From Streptomyces sp. Ru72 (GTDB lineage Bacteria; Actinomycetota; Actinomycetes; Streptomycetales; Streptomycetaceae): a stretch of DNA of 64,000 bases. This document shows, in pieces, positions 48,503 through 58,050 of this stretch. The notes below the pieces were generated by a model, which was given only the letters and a program-made list of their open reading frames with translations, had not been told where the DNA came from and searched no databases. Each line of letters opens with the position of its first letter. The stretch's first letter is position 1. The stretch spans positions 124,001 through 188,000 of the forward strand of contig NZ_PQSR01000002.1 in the NCBI RefSeq assembly GCF_002920635.1, read 5' to 3'. Position numbers and translations under genes: made by a program.

Positions 48503-49830
48503 CGACAGTCCTCCGCGCGCGCCGTGAGCAGCTCGCGCTCCCGTTCGTTGCGGGAGAGGGCTGCGGCCCGGACGAACTCCTCGCGGGCCTCGGCCGCGCG
48601 CCCGAGCCGGGCCAGCAGGTCGCCGCGGACGCTCGGCAGCAAGTGGTAGTCGCGCAGGGCCGGTTCGCCGGCCAGCCGGTCGACGATCTCCAGGGCCGGG
48701 CCCGGTCCCTCGGCCATGGAGACGGCGACCGCGCGGTTCAGCTCGACGACGGGTGACGGGCAGCGGGCGGACAGCAGACCGTACAGGGTGGCGATACGCG
48801 CCCAGTCCGTCTCCTCGTACGTGTGCGCGAGCGCATGGCAGGCGGCGATCGCGGCCTGCAGGACGTACGGGCCAGGGACCGAAGCCGACAGCTTGGGGGA
48901 GACCTCGTCGGCGCGTCCGAGGGCCGCGATGCCGCGGGCGATGAGCAGGCGGTTCCAGCGCGCCCGGTTCTGGTCCTTCAGCAGCACGGGCCCGCCGTCC
49001 GGCCCGGTGCGGGCCGCCGTGCGGGACGCCTGGAACTCCAGCAGCGCCGCCAGCCCGTGCACCTCGGGCTCCTTCGGCATCAGCTCGGCCAGCACCCGGG
49101 CCAGCCGCAGGGCGTCCTCGCACAGGGCGGGGCGCAGCAGGTCGTCGCCGGCCGTGGCCGCGTACCCCTCGTTGAAGACCAGGTAGATGACCTCGAGCAC
49201 GGACCCGAGCCGGGCCTCCCGCTCGGGACCGTACGGCACCTCGAAGGCGACGCCCTTCGTCGCGAGCGTCCGTTTCGCGCGGACGATGCGCTGCGCGACG
49301 GTGGCCTCCAGTACGAGGAACGCGCGTGCGATCTCGGCCGTGGTCAGCCCGCCGAGCAGTCGCAGGGTGAGCGCGATGCGGGACTCGGCGGACAGCACCG
49401 GGTGGCAGGCGGTGAACACGAGGCGCAGCAGGTCGTCGTCGATGTCGTCCGGGTCGGACGGCACGTTCACGTGGTACGGCGCCGCCTCGAGGTCCCGCCC
49501 GACCTCCTCCAGCTTGCGCGCGTACCTCTCCCGGCGGCGCACGAGGTCGATCGCGCGGTGCTTGGCGGCGGCCATGAGCCAGGCGCCCGGGTTGTCGGGC
49601 ACCCCGTCCCGCGGCCACTGCTCCAACGCGGCGACCAGGGCGTCCTGCGCCAGCTCCTCGGCGATCCCGACGTCCCGGACGATCCGCGCGACACCGGCGA
49701 TGACGCGCGGGGACTCCATCCGGAAGACGGTCTCGATGGCGCCGACCGGGCCGTCGGGGGCAGGGGCGGGCTGCTGTTCCACAGCCCACCATGCAACACC
49801 CTCGGCGCGCGGACGCAAAGCGGCGCTCAC
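48499..49830 (-). CDS. ECF42-type RNA polymerase sigma factor
   Basis: A 443-residue sigma factor. The ECF core contains IVRDVGIAEELAQDALVAAL, then GAWLMAAAKHRAIDLVRRRE, and region 4 reads LSAESRIALTLRLLGGLTTA with EIARAFLVLEATVAQRIVRA. A large C-terminal extension (~230 residues, helical repeat-like, with VIYLVFNEGYAATAGDDLLR) is the mark of the ECF42 group. The GTG start overlaps the stop of the DGPF gene by four bases (GTGA). ECF42 factors are known to be co-encoded with DGPF proteins and have no anti-sigma factor; the extension regulates them. The signal is unknown. Confidence 0.92.
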   Translation of the reverse strand: MSAALRPRAEGVAWWAVEQQPAPAPDGPVGAIETVFRMESPRVIAGVARIVRDVGIAEELAQDALVAALEQWPRDGVPDNPGAWLMAAAKHRAIDLVRRRERYARKLEEVGRDLEAAPYHVNVPSDPDDIDDDLLRLVFTACHPVLSAESRIALTLRLLGGLTTAEIARAFLVLEATVAQRIVRAKRTLATKGVAFEVPYGPEREARLGSVLEVIYLVFNEGYAATAGDDLLRPALCEDALRLARVLAELMPKEPEVHGLAALLEFQASRTAARTGPDGGPVLLKDQNRARWNRLLIARGIAALGRADEVSPKLSASVPGPYVLQAAIAACHALAHTYEETDWARIATLYGLLSARCPSPVVELNRAVAVSMAEGPGPALEIVDRLAGEPALRDYHLLPSVRGDLLARLGRAAEAREEFVRAAALSRNERERELLTARAEDCR

Positions 49831-50183
49831 GCCTCGGCGATCTCCCGGACCTCACAGGTGATCGTCCAGTACTCCTCGTGCACCTTCACGAACCGCTTGG
49901 CCCACTCGATCGCCTCGGCCCTGTCCTTGCACTGCATGAGCGCGTAGCCGCCGATGACCTCCTTCGACTCGGTGAACGGGCCGTCCGTGACGGAGAGTTT
50001 CCCGCCCTCCCAGCGCACCCGGGCGCCCTGGGCGGCCGGCGTGAGCCCGGCGGTGTCGAGCATGACCCCGGCCTTGGTGATCTCCTCGATCAGCTCGCCC
50101 ATCCGCTGCATCAGCTCGGGGCTGGGGCCCTCCGCGGGCGCGGTGGTCTCGTCGACGCGCACGATCGACAGGTAACGCGGCAT
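49827..50183 (-). CDS. YciI-like DGPF-domain protein
   Basis: A 118-residue protein with the DGPF signature SVTDGPFTESKEVIGGYALM and the YciI fold (MPRYLSIVRVDETT at the start). In ECF42 systems such proteins are the conserved partner and target of the sigma factor. It is upstream of the sigma gene and translationally coupled to it. Its biochemical role is not known. Confidence 0.9.
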   Translation of the reverse strand: MPRYLSIVRVDETTAPAEGPSPELMQRMGELIEEITKAGVMLDTAGLTPAAQGARVRWEGGKLSVTDGPFTESKEVIGGYALMQCKDRAEAIEWAKRFVKVHEEYWTITCEVREIAEA

Positions 50184-50305
50184 GGTGACTCCTCGGGTAC
50201 GGCGGCCGGGCTGTTCCCGGCCTCACACCCCATACGTCGAACGACCGCGCCGAGGATCGACACGCCCCGCGGATTTTCTTCGATGAGTTTTTTTCCGCGC
50301 CTTCC

Positions 50306-51385
50306 TCACCGCAGCGAGGCCCACAGATCGCCCGCCGCCGGTTCCTTCGCCACCACGCGGTTGGCGTCCGAGGGGGCGGGCACCACCGGCATCATCACCG
50401 TCGTCACGTTCTTCGACGTCAGACCCCTCAGGCTCTCGCCCAGACGCGTCAGCTCCGGCAGCGAGTCCAGGCCCGTGTCCGTGGTCAGGCTGCCGGTGGT
50501 CGCGTCGGCGACCCGGTACAGCTTGGCGGGATCGGTGAGCAGGTCAGTCGAGGCGAGCTGGTCCAGCAGCGCCTTCACCAGTTTCTGCTGAAGGGCTATG
50601 CGGCCGAGGTCGCTGCCGTCGCCTATGCCGTACCGGGTGCGGGCCAGGGCCAGGGCCTGGGTGCCGTTCAGGTGGTGGGCGCCCGCCCTCAGGTCCAGAT
50701 GGCTCTTGTCGTCGTCGATGTCCTGGTCCGTGGTCACCGACACACCGCCGAGCGCGTCCACCAGTTTGGCGAACCCCGAGAAGTCGATCTCCAGGAAGTG
50801 GTCCATGCGGATCCGTGTGATCGACTCGACGGTCTTGACCGCGCAGACGGGACCGCCCAGCTCGTAGGCGGTGTTGAACATCACCCCGTACGCCACCGCC
50901 GTCCTGCCGCCCGACGCCAGCGGGCACGACGGGCGGGTGACGAGGGTGTCGCGCGGGATGCTGACGACGGTGGCCTTCGTGCGGCCCGCGTCGATGTGCA
51001 CCACCATCGCCGTGTCCGAACGCGCACCCGAGATGTCGCCCCCGCCGAGGGCGGCGTTCTGCTTGCCGCTGCGCGAATCGGAGCCCAGCACCAGGATGTT
51101 CAGGGCGCCGCTCGGCAGGGGTGAGGCGGACGCGGAAGGCGAGGGCGCCGGGCGCGTCGGGCGGTCGGTGCCCAGCGCGCGGTCGATGTCGACGCTCTTG
51201 ATGTTGTGGTTGAGATGCCAGTACGCCCAGGCCGCCCCGGCGGCCGTGAGGACGACGCCGCACGCGATCACCGCGCCGACGAATCTGACCAGCCGTGTCC
51301 GCCGGCCGCCGCGTCTTCCCACGCCCCCGTCACCCTCCCCGTCCCCGTCCCCAGGTGCTTCAGCTGAAGCCACACGGAGGAACAT
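50306..51385 (-). CDS. LytR-CpsA-Psr (LCP) family wall-glycopolymer ligase
   Basis: A 359-residue membrane-anchored protein. A cytoplasmic head with Gly/Asp is followed by one helix (RFVGAVIACGVVLTAAGAAW, about 33-53). The LCP domain follows (LNILVLGSDSR, GARSDTAMVVHIDAGRTKATV, VVSIPRDTLVTRP, then MDHFLEIDFSGFAKLVDALG). LCP enzymes join teichoic acids or polysaccharides to peptidoglycan. The ATG 51385 has no clear ribosome site, and an AT-rich ATAATT is just upstream, so the transcript may be leaderless. Confidence 0.9.
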   Translation of the reverse strand: MFLRVASAEAPGDGDGEGDGGVGRRGGRRTRLVRFVGAVIACGVVLTAAGAAWAYWHLNHNIKSVDIDRALGTDRPTRPAPSPSASASPLPSGALNILVLGSDSRSGKQNAALGGGDISGARSDTAMVVHIDAGRTKATVVSIPRDTLVTRPSCPLASGGRTAVAYGVMFNTAYELGGPVCAVKTVESITRIRMDHFLEIDFSGFAKLVDALGGVSVTTDQDIDDDKSHLDLRAGAHHLNGTQALALARTRYGIGDGSDLGRIALQQKLVKALLDQLASTDLLTDPAKLYRVADATTGSLTTDTGLDSLPELTRLGESLRGLTSKNVTTVMMPVVPAPSDANRVVAKEPAAGDLWASLR

Positions 51386-51543
51386 AAGTCCGAATTATTG
51401 CGAGCAGAGACAGCGGAGCATCATTCTTCGGAAAATCTCACCTTCTCGTCCCACCCTCAGTCCGGCGGCCCTGCGGCCCTGCGGAGGGACACGAAAGTCT
51501 CGTAGGCCGGCACGTCAACTCCGGGTCGGCATGGCCCGGTTGG

Positions 51544-52590
51544 TCACACGGGAGGCGCCCCGGTGCTGCTGCGCACCACCAGGCTGGTCGCCGGCTCGAC
51601 GCGGGTCGCCGCCGTGGGCGCTTCCTCACGGCCGAGGTCCAGTACCAGCCGCGCCGCCGCCTCCGCCATCTCCGTGAGCGGCTGCCGTACGGTCCAACGG
51701 CGGCCCCACCCAGCGAGCTACTGGCAGATCGTCGAAGCCGACCACGCCGAGGTCCTCCGCAATGCGCAACCCCAGCTCCCGCGCCGCCTCGTAGACCCCC
51801 AGCGCCTGGAGGTCGTTGCCCGCGAAGAGAGCCGTCGGCCGGTCCGGGCGGCGCAGCAGTTCGCGGCCGAGCCGGTAGCCCGCCTCGTGGTGGAAGTCGC
51901 CCGTCCGGACCAGGTCCGGATCCACGGGCGCCCGGCGGTCTCCAGGGGCGCCCGGTAGCCGTCGGCCCGCGCGCGGCTGCACATCATGCGCGCGGGCCCG
52001 CTGATCGCGCCGATCCGGGTGTGCCCCAGCTCGATCAGGTGCCGGGTCGCGGCGAGGCCGCCGTGCCAGTTGGTGGCGCCGACGGACGGCACGTCGTCGC
52101 CCGGGCCGCCCGCCGGGTCCATGACGACGAACGGGATGGAACCGCTGGTCAGCAGCGCGCGCTGGGAGGCGTCCAGGCCGGACGGCACGAGGATCACACC
52201 GTGCGGGCGGCGGGCGGCGACCTGGTCGGCCCAGGTACGGCCGGGAGTGAGCCGTCCCCCGCTCTCGGACAGCACCACGCTCAGCCCCCTCTCGCGCGCC
52301 ACGTTCTCCACTCCGCGGATGACCTCCATCGCCCAGGAGCTCTCCAGCTCGTGGAAGACGAGGTCGATCAGCGGCGCACGTCCGGCTTCGGCCCGGCGCC
52401 GGCGATAGCCCTAGACGCGCAGCGGTTCCTCGACACGGGTCCGGGTCGCCGAAGCGACATCGGCCCGGCCGTTGAGCACCTTGGACACCGTGGGCGCCGA
52501 CACCCCCGCCTCACGGGCTATCTCGGCGAGCGTGGCGGTCCGCCCGGAGCGCCGCGCTCCGTTCGTGCCGGCGGATTGCGCGGGAGTCAT
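51544..52590 (-). pseudogene. LacI-family regulator, three lesions
   Basis: A LacI/GalR repressor gene (about 348 codons) that is broken. The DNA-binding end is intact in sequence (ATG 52590; TLAEIAREAGVSAPTVSKVL, NGRADVASATR). Lesion 1 is an in-frame TAG at 52411-52413, between EEPLRV and GYRRRRAEAG. Lesion 2 is a frame change near 51930-51935 after DGYRAPLETAG, and the homology goes on as APVDPDLVRTGDFHHEAGY. Lesion 3 is near 51692, where the frame returns to the first and ends MAEAAARLVLDLGREE ... SSTGAPPV. The two shifts offset each other. Three lesions in one gene suggest genuine decay. Confidence 0.85.
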
Positions 52591-52662
52591 GCGCCGGTTC
52601 GCATGCCCGGAAGATTCGACACACCACCCGAACGATGCGGAAAGGGACGGGGTTGAGGCCCG

Positions 52663-52920
52663 TCAGTCCGCCGTCACCGACTCGAACCGCCACCGGTGCA
52701 CCGCACGGGCGACCAACTCCCCGTCCGGCTCGGGCAGTTCGGGGAGGTAGGCGGTGAACTCCGCGTCCCACCAGGTGATGACGAGGACGCGGTCCTGCGG
52801 AGCCCGGAAGGTCTCGCGGCGCAGCGGCGGAGGCGTCAGCTCCTGGGCGCGGGCCCAGGCGAGCAGTTCCTCGCCCCGGCCGGCGACCGCCCGGGCCTCC
52901 CACATCAGCGCGACCGTCAC
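52663..52920 (-). CDS. Small conserved protein coupled to tsaD
   Basis: An 85-residue protein from GTG 52920. It overlaps the tsaD stop by four bases (GTGA). It reads [20 protein letters not shown], then [20 protein letters not shown], and ends ESVTAD. The pattern looks like a small alpha+beta barrel of the ABM type, but no motif is decisive. It should be translated with tsaD, though no link to t6A synthesis is known to me. Confidence 0.8.
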   Translation of the reverse strand: MTVALMWEARAVAGRGEELLAWARAQELTPPPLRRETFRAPQDRVLVITWWDAEFTAYLPELPEPDGELVARAVHRWRFESVTAD

Positions 52921-54014
52921 GAGTAGAGGTTCTCCTTGCTCACCTCGTGCACATGGTCGTGGTCGGGCAGGTTGCCCGGCACATGCGGGTCCGTCACCGG
53001 CAGCGACGAGTCGGCCGACAGGTCCCAGGACGAAGCCGGACGGCCCCGGGCGACCATCTCCGCGCCCAGCGCGGCGACCATCGCGCCGTTGTCCGTGCAG
53101 AGCTTGGGGCGGGGCACGCGCAGGCGGATGCCGGCCGCCTCGCACCGCTCCTGGGCCAGGACGCGCAGGCGGGAGTTCGCCGCGACTCCGCCGCCGATCA
53201 TCAGATGGTCGACGCCCTGGTCCTTGCAGGCGCGCACCGCCTTGCGGGTCAGCACGTCCACCACCGCCTCCTGGAAGGACGCCGCCACATCACGGACCGG
53301 CACCTCCTCCCCCGCCGCGCGCCTGGCCTCGATCCAGCGGGCCACGGCCGTCTTCAGACCGGAGAAGGAGAAGTCGTACGCCGGGTCCCGCGGGCCGGTC
53401 AGACCACGCGGGAACGCGATCGCCTCCGGGTCGCCCTCCTTGGCGTACCGGTCGATGACCGGGCCGCCCGGGAAGCCGAGGTTCAGCACGCGCGCGATCT
53501 TGTCGAAGGCCTCGCCCGCCGCGTCGTCGATCGTCGAACCCATCGGCCGTACGTCCGAGGTGATGTCCGTGGAGAGCAGCAGCGACGAGTGGCCGCCGCT
53601 GACCAGCAGCGCCATCGTCGGCTCCGGCAGCGCGCCGTGCTCGAGCTGGTCCACGCAGATGTGCGAGGCCAGGTGGTTGACGCCGTACAGCGGCTTGCCC
53701 AGCGCGTACGCGTACGCCTTCGCCGCCGACACGCCGACCAGCAGGGCTCCGGCCAGGCCCGGCCCGGCGGTGACCGCGATGCCGTCGAGGTCCTTCGCGG
53801 AGACTCCCGCGTCCTTCAGCGCGCGCTCGATGGTCGGCACCATCGCTTCCAGATGGGCGCGCGACGCGACCTCCGGGACGACCCCGCCGTAGCGCGCGTG
53901 CTCGTCGACGCTGGACGCGACGGCGTCCGCGAGGAGGGTGGTCCCGTGGACGATTCCGACTCCGGTCTCGTCGCAGGACGTCTCGATCCCCAGGACCAGG
54001 GGTTGGTCAGCCAT
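52917..54014 (-). CDS. tsaD: tRNA N6-threonylcarbamoyladenosine synthase subunit TsaD
   Basis: A 365-residue TsaD/Kae1/Qri7 protein that transfers threonylcarbamoyl to A37 of tRNAs, working with TsaB and TsaE. It contains [36 protein letters not shown], the metal histidines in [31 protein letters not shown], and [15 protein letters not shown]. The start overlaps the rimI stop by eight bases. The partner genes tsaB (two genes upstream) and tsaE (56254) are both in this window. Confidence 0.96.
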   Translation of the reverse strand: MADQPLVLGIETSCDETGVGIVHGTTLLADAVASSVDEHARYGGVVPEVASRAHLEAMVPTIERALKDAGVSAKDLDGIAVTAGPGLAGALLVGVSAAKAYAYALGKPLYGVNHLASHICVDQLEHGALPEPTMALLVSGGHSSLLLSTDITSDVRPMGSTIDDAAGEAFDKIARVLNLGFPGGPVIDRYAKEGDPEAIAFPRGLTGPRDPAYDFSFSGLKTAVARWIEARRAAGEEVPVRDVAASFQEAVVDVLTRKAVRACKDQGVDHLMIGGGVAANSRLRVLAQERCEAAGIRLRVPRPKLCTDNGAMVAALGAEMVARGRPASSWDLSADSSLPVTDPHVPGNLPDHDHVHEVSKENLYS

Positions 54015-54549
54015 TGATCTCGGTTCCTCGTACTGATGGGGAGCCCGCGGCGAAGGCGCCGTCGGGCGTGGTGGTCAGACGCATCACCAGGGCGTCCACG
54101 TTCCCCGGCTGGTAGTAGCCGCGCCTGAACCCGATGGCCTCGAAGCCGAAGCGCTCGTACAGCTTCTGCGCGCGTACGTTGTCGACCCGGCACTCGAGCA
54201 TCACCTCGGCGCACTCGAACGCGGTCGCGGCGCGCAGCAGCTCGGTCAGCAGCCGCCCGCCGAGTCCCGTGCCCCAGTGGTCACGGGCCACGGCGATGGT
54301 CTGGATGTCGGCGAGCTCGCCCTGGGCGGCCAGCCCCGCGTAGCCGACGATGCGCTCGCCCACGACGGCCACGACGTAGCGGCGGGTGGCCTCCGGGCCC
54401 CGGGAGTGCGCGAGCTCGGACCAGAACATGCCCCGCGACCAGGCGTCCTCCGGGAAGAGGTCCTTCTCCAGCTCCAGCACGGGATCGATGTCCCACCAGC
54501 GCATCTCGCGCAGCCGGGGCGTCTCGGGCGGGGTCACGGGCTCGGTCAC
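54007..54549 (-). CDS. rimI: Ribosomal protein bS18 alanine N-acetyltransferase
   Basis: A 180-residue GNAT-fold enzyme. The acetyl-CoA loop region reads [20 protein letters not shown] with [20 protein letters not shown] and [21 protein letters not shown]. RimI usually acetylates the N-terminal Ala of S18 and, in actinobacteria, sits between tsaB and tsaD. The GTG at 54549 overlaps the tsaB stop by four bases (GTGA). Overlap with tsaD follows, so three proteins are coupled. Confidence 0.93.
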   Translation of the reverse strand: MTEPVTPPETPRLREMRWWDIDPVLELEKDLFPEDAWSRGMFWSELAHSRGPEATRRYVVAVVGERIVGYAGLAAQGELADIQTIAVARDHWGTGLGGRLLTELLRAATAFECAEVMLECRVDNVRAQKLYERFGFEAIGFRRGYYQPGNVDALVMRLTTTPDGAFAAGSPSVRGTEING

Positions 54550-55199
54550 TTCGGCGTGACCACCTTGTAGCTCTTGGGCACCTGCGCGTCGGGGCGGCGC
54601 AGGTACAGCGGACGGGGTGCGGGCAGTTCCTCGCCCCGGGCGAGTTTCTCGGCGGCCAGGGAGGCGAGGGCCGCCGCCGAGACGTGCTCGGGCTCGTGGA
54701 CGTCCGGGAAGGTGTCCGGGTACAGCAGCGCGCCGGCGCCGACGGCGGGCAGGCCCGCGACCTTCTCGGTGATCTCGGCGGGGCGGTCGACGGCGGGCTC
54801 GGTGACACGGGTGCGGGCGTCCTCGTAGCGCGCCCAGTAGACCTCCTTGCGGCGCGCGTCCGTGGCGACCACGAACGGCACGGTCAGGTCGGAGGCGTAC
54901 GCGAGGCCGTCGAGGGTGCACAGGCCGTACACGGGCACGCCGAGCGCGAGTCCGAACGTGTCGGCGGTCATCAGGCCGACCCGCAGCCCGGTGTACGGGC
55001 CGGGGCCCACACCGACGACGACGCCGGTGACGGCGTCGAGCCGGGTGCCCGCCTCGGCGAGGATCCGGTCGACGGCGGGCAGCAGGAATTCCCCGTGCCG
55101 CCGGGCGTCGACCTGGCTCGTCGAGGCGACGACGGACGTGCCGTCGTGCAGCGCGACGGTCACGGCGGGAGTGGCGGTATCCAGAGCGAGCAAGAGCAC
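54546..55199 (-). CDS. tsaB: t6A synthesis protein TsaB
   Basis: A 217-residue Kae1-like paralogue that forms the heterodimer with TsaD. It starts at GTG 55199 (VLLLALDTATPAVTVALHDG), and contains VVVGVGPGPYTGLRVGLMTA, then TFGLALGVPVYGLCTLDGLA. It has no metal-binding histidines, as expected for TsaB. It is the first gene of a minus-strand operon tsaB-rimI-tsaD-85aa. Confidence 0.95.
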   Translation of the reverse strand: MLLLALDTATPAVTVALHDGTSVVASTSQVDARRHGEFLLPAVDRILAEAGTRLDAVTGVVVGVGPGPYTGLRVGLMTADTFGLALGVPVYGLCTLDGLAYASDLTVPFVVATDARRKEVYWARYEDARTRVTEPAVDRPAEITEKVAGLPAVGAGALLYPDTFPDVHEPEHVSAAALASLAAEKLARGEELPAPRPLYLRRPDAQVPKSYKVVTPK

Positions 55200-55322
55200 G
55201 CAAACAGCGTACGGCGCCCGCGCCCCTCGCACGGCCGGGCCGGTCCGCATCGCGGCTGCTGCTACCGTCACAGCAAAGGTGTGCGACGCAAGCGCGTGCA
55301 CGGTGTCGAGAGGTGGGCAAGG

Positions 55323-55877
55323 GTGGCTAGGAGCAGCTCGGGATTCGTGGCCGGGCTCACCGTGGCGGCCGTCGCCGCGGTCGGTTTCCTCGCCTACCAG
55401 GCGTCGGCGAACGTGCCCGACACGCTGGGCAAGCCGCAGGTGAAGAAGTCTCCGGGGGCCGGCGCGTCCAAGGCCGCGCGGGACAAGACGAAGGCGGCGG
55501 CGCTGCCCGGGAACTCCGGCACCGGGGAGCGGGTCGTGTACTCGCTCGACGACGACCGGGTGTGGCTGGTCGGCACGGACAACAAGGTGGAGCGGACCTT
55601 CACCGTGATGCCGGGGACGGTGGACCCGGCACCGGGCACGTACCCGGTGACGTCCCGGACCGCGGCCGGGACCGGTTCGGACGGCAAGCAGGTGGAGCAC
55701 ATCGTGCGGTTCGCGCTGAGCGACGGCGTGGTGTTCGGCTTCAGCGCGGCCGTGGACGGCTCGACGCCGAAGCCGGACGCGTCGAAGAAACTGGGTGGAA
55801 TCCGCGAGAGCCGTGCGGACGGCACGGCGATGTGGGAGTTCGCGACGATCAACCAGAAGGTGGTCGTGGTCAAGTAG
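55323..55877 (+). CDS. Exported protein with L,D-transpeptidase-like but non-catalytic domain
   Basis: A 184-residue protein. A signal or membrane anchor is at about 6-26 (GFVAGLTVAAVAAVGFLAYQ). A charged linker (about 30-58) follows, then a beta-rich domain VYSLDDDRVWLVGTDNKVER, with TVMPGTVDPAPGTYPVTSRT. This resembles the first half of the YkuD (L,D-transpeptidase) domain, but I find no HxxG...SHGC catalytic cysteine. So it would be a binding rather than catalytic form. It is read away from the tsaB operon. GTG 55323 follows an AG-rich run. Confidence 0.75.
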   Translation: MARSSSGFVAGLTVAAVAAVGFLAYQASANVPDTLGKPQVKKSPGAGASKAARDKTKAAALPGNSGTGERVVYSLDDDRVWLVGTDNKVERTFTVMPGTVDPAPGTYPVTSRTAAGTGSDGKQVEHIVRFALSDGVVFGFSAAVDGSTPKPDASKKLGGIRESRADGTAMWEFATINQKVVVVK

Positions 55878-55920
55878 TGGTCGTCGTCAGCCGGCGGACG
55901 CCACGCCTTGCGCGACCGCC

Positions 55921-56103
55921 CTACGCGGCCCTGCGCCGGTCCTCGGTCACGGGAGCCGACTGGGGCTGCCCCGGCGCCGGGTCCCTCGGCGGCGTCGAGA
56001 CCGCCTCGGCCGCGGCGCACGACGCGAGCAGATCCTTCATCGACACGCTGCCCGACCCGGGCACCACGCGCGGCTGCGCCTCGTCGCGTTCTGAAGCCGG
56101 CAT
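55921..56103 (-). CDS. 60-residue conserved small protein
   Basis: From ATG 56103 the frame reads MPASERDEAQPRVVPGSGSV, then SMKDLLASCAAAEAVSTPPR, to VTEDRRRAA. A very good ribosome site AGGAGG is seven bases upstream. The middle reads like a short helix, while the tail is basic. No function is recognised. It lies between tsaE and the plus-strand gene 55323-55877. Confidence 0.7.
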   Translation of the reverse strand: MPASERDEAQPRVVPGSGSVSMKDLLASCAAAEAVSTPPRDPAPGQPQSAPVTEDRRRAA

Positions 56104-56253
56104 GGACGCCTCCTGGTGTCGCGGGGGCGACAGGGTTAGGCAGACCTGACCACGGTCCTTACGACCATGTGACCACGCCGGATGCCCACGGCGCAATATC
56201 TTGCCGACGCCTTGTCGGGACGTTGCTCCGCATGGTGCACGGGTCCCACGCCG

Positions 56254-56781
56254 CTAGAGGGGCGCTCCCAGGTCCACCTGCGCCCAGCGCTCCCCGAACC
56301 CCGCGAGCGTCACATGCCTGACCTCGTCCGTCGTGTCGCCCACCGCCCGGTGGATCGTCACGTGCAGGCGGTCCTCCGTCAGCTCCTCGACCTTGCCCTC
56401 GCCCCACTCCACGACGACCACCGACTCCGGCAGCGAGACGTCGAGGTCGAGGTCCTCCATCTCCTCCAGGCCGCCGCCCAGCCGGTACGCGTCCACGTGG
56501 ACCAGCGGGGGGCCGTCCCCGAGGGAGGGGTGCACGCGGGCGATCACGAAGGTCGGCGAGGTGACCGCCCCCCGCACTCCCAGGCCCTCGCCGAGCCCGC
56601 GGGTCAGCGTGGTCTTGCCCGCGCCCAGCTCGCCGTTCAGCAGCACGAGGTCGCCGGCGCGCAGCAGCTTGGCCAGCCGGCGCCCCAGTTCCTGCATCTG
56701 TTCGGGGGAGGTGACGGTGAGCTCGACGGTGACTCCCGGCGTGGGGGCCTCAGCCGGGCTGTGCGGTGCTGGTGCTTCCAT
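56254..56781 (-). CDS. tsaE: t6A ATPase subunit TsaE
   Basis: A 175-residue P-loop ATPase that stimulates the TsaBD complex. The Walker A motif is LNGELGAGKTTLTRGLGEGL, and SPTFVIARVHPS and VHVDAYRL are the other family signatures; ESVVVVEWGEG holds the Walker B-like region. Its start overlaps the alpha/beta hydrolase gene by 32 bases. Confidence 0.95.
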   Translation of the reverse strand: MEAPAPHSPAEAPTPGVTVELTVTSPEQMQELGRRLAKLLRAGDLVLLNGELGAGKTTLTRGLGEGLGVRGAVTSPTFVIARVHPSLGDGPPLVHVDAYRLGGGLEEMEDLDLDVSLPESVVVVEWGEGKVEELTEDRLHVTIHRAVGDTTDEVRHVTLAGFGERWAQVDLGAPL

Positions 56782-57982
56782 AGCCCCCCACGGTAGCCCC
56801 TGCGGGGACCGCTCCCGAGCGCATCAGGAGGTCGGCGAGGCGGTCGGTGACGACCTCGGGGTGCTCCAGCATCACCAGGTGCCCGGCGTCCGGCACGAGC
56901 ACCAGTTCGGCGTCCGGCAGCAGATCGGCGATCGCCTCGCTGTGCTCGCTGGGGGTGACCAGGTCCTGCACTCCGGCGAGGACGAGCACCGGAAGGTCGG
57001 CGAAGCGGGCGAGCGCCTTCGTCTTGTCGTGGTCGGTGAAGGCCGGGTAGAACTCGGCGACCACGTCGATCGGCGTGCTCTCGATCATTCGCTCGGCGAA
57101 CCGGGCCACGGCCGGATCGATGTCCCGGGACGCGAACGAGTACCGCTTGATGATCCCCGCGAACAGGTCGGCGGTGGCCCTGCGTCCCTTCTCCACCAGC
57201 TCGGCCTGCTGCCCGAGTGCCCTCAGCACTCCGGGCAGGATGCGGCGTATCGCGTTGACGCCCGCGACGGGCAGTCCGAAGTTGACCTCACCGAGCCGCC
57301 CGGACGACGTACCCACGAGGGCGACCCCGACGACCCGGTCGCGGATCAGTTCCGGGTACTGGTCGGCGAGGGCCATGACCGTCATGCCGCCCATGGAGTG
57401 GCCGACGAGCACGATCGGCCCCTCGGGCACGGCCGCGTCGATCACGGCCTTCAGGTCGCGTCCGAGCTGGTCTATGGAGACCGGTGTGCCGTCGGCCTGC
57501 GCCATGCCCCGCCCGGAGCGGCCGTGGCTGCGCTGGTCCCAGTGCACGGTGCGGACGACGCCGCGCAGCGCGGCCCGCTGGAAGTGCCAGGAGTCCTGGT
57601 TGAGGCAGTAGCCGTGGCTGAAGACGACGGTGACCGGGGCCGGGGCCTTGCGCCCGAAGAGCCGGCGGCGGCGCTGCGCGGGGATCCTCTCCCCCGTCTC
57701 CACGTCGTCGACCTCGTAGTACAGCTCGGTGCCGTCGTCCGCGTACGCCTTGCCGGGGATGCCGCGGAGGGTGCCGTACGGCCCGGCCGAGTCGAGGGCC
57801 AGCCGGGCCTTCCTGCGCATGCCGCGGCCGACCGTCATCCGCTCGATCGCGACGCCGGCCGCGGCACCCGCCGCGACGACGCCTATCGCGGCGCCGGCGA
57901 GACCGGCGAGACGCCAGTTGCCGGCGGCAGCGACGGTCGCGTCGGCGACGGCCCCCGCCGCCTCCGCACTGCTCTCGCTCAC
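56750..57982 (-). CDS. Alpha/beta hydrolase with N-terminal membrane segment
   Basis: A 410-residue alpha/beta hydrolase. An N-terminal segment (about 20-48, NWRLAGLAGAAIGVVAAGAA) may anchor it in the membrane. The fold carries FSHGYCLNQDSWHFQRAAL, HWDQRSHGRSGRG, the nucleophile Ser in LVGHSMGGMTVMALA, the acid in LAGVQDLVTPSEHSE and the His in VPDAGHLVMLEHPE. Substrate unknown. It stands between alr and tsaE in the same operon, overlapping tsaE by 32 bases. Confidence 0.9.
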   Translation of the reverse strand: MSESSAEAAGAVADATVAAAGNWRLAGLAGAAIGVVAAGAAAGVAIERMTVGRGMRRKARLALDSAGPYGTLRGIPGKAYADDGTELYYEVDDVETGERIPAQRRRRLFGRKAPAPVTVVFSHGYCLNQDSWHFQRAALRGVVRTVHWDQRSHGRSGRGMAQADGTPVSIDQLGRDLKAVIDAAVPEGPIVLVGHSMGGMTVMALADQYPELIRDRVVGVALVGTSSGRLGEVNFGLPVAGVNAIRRILPGVLRALGQQAELVEKGRRATADLFAGIIKRYSFASRDIDPAVARFAERMIESTPIDVVAEFYPAFTDHDKTKALARFADLPVLVLAGVQDLVTPSEHSEAIADLLPDAELVLVPDAGHLVMLEHPEVVTDRLADLLMRSGAVPAGATVGGYGSTSTAQPG

Positions 57983-58050
57983 GTCCCGCTCCTTCGTGCC
58001 GGGCTCCCCGCCCGTTCAGCCGTACGTCTGCCCCGGCTCACCCGTGTGGA

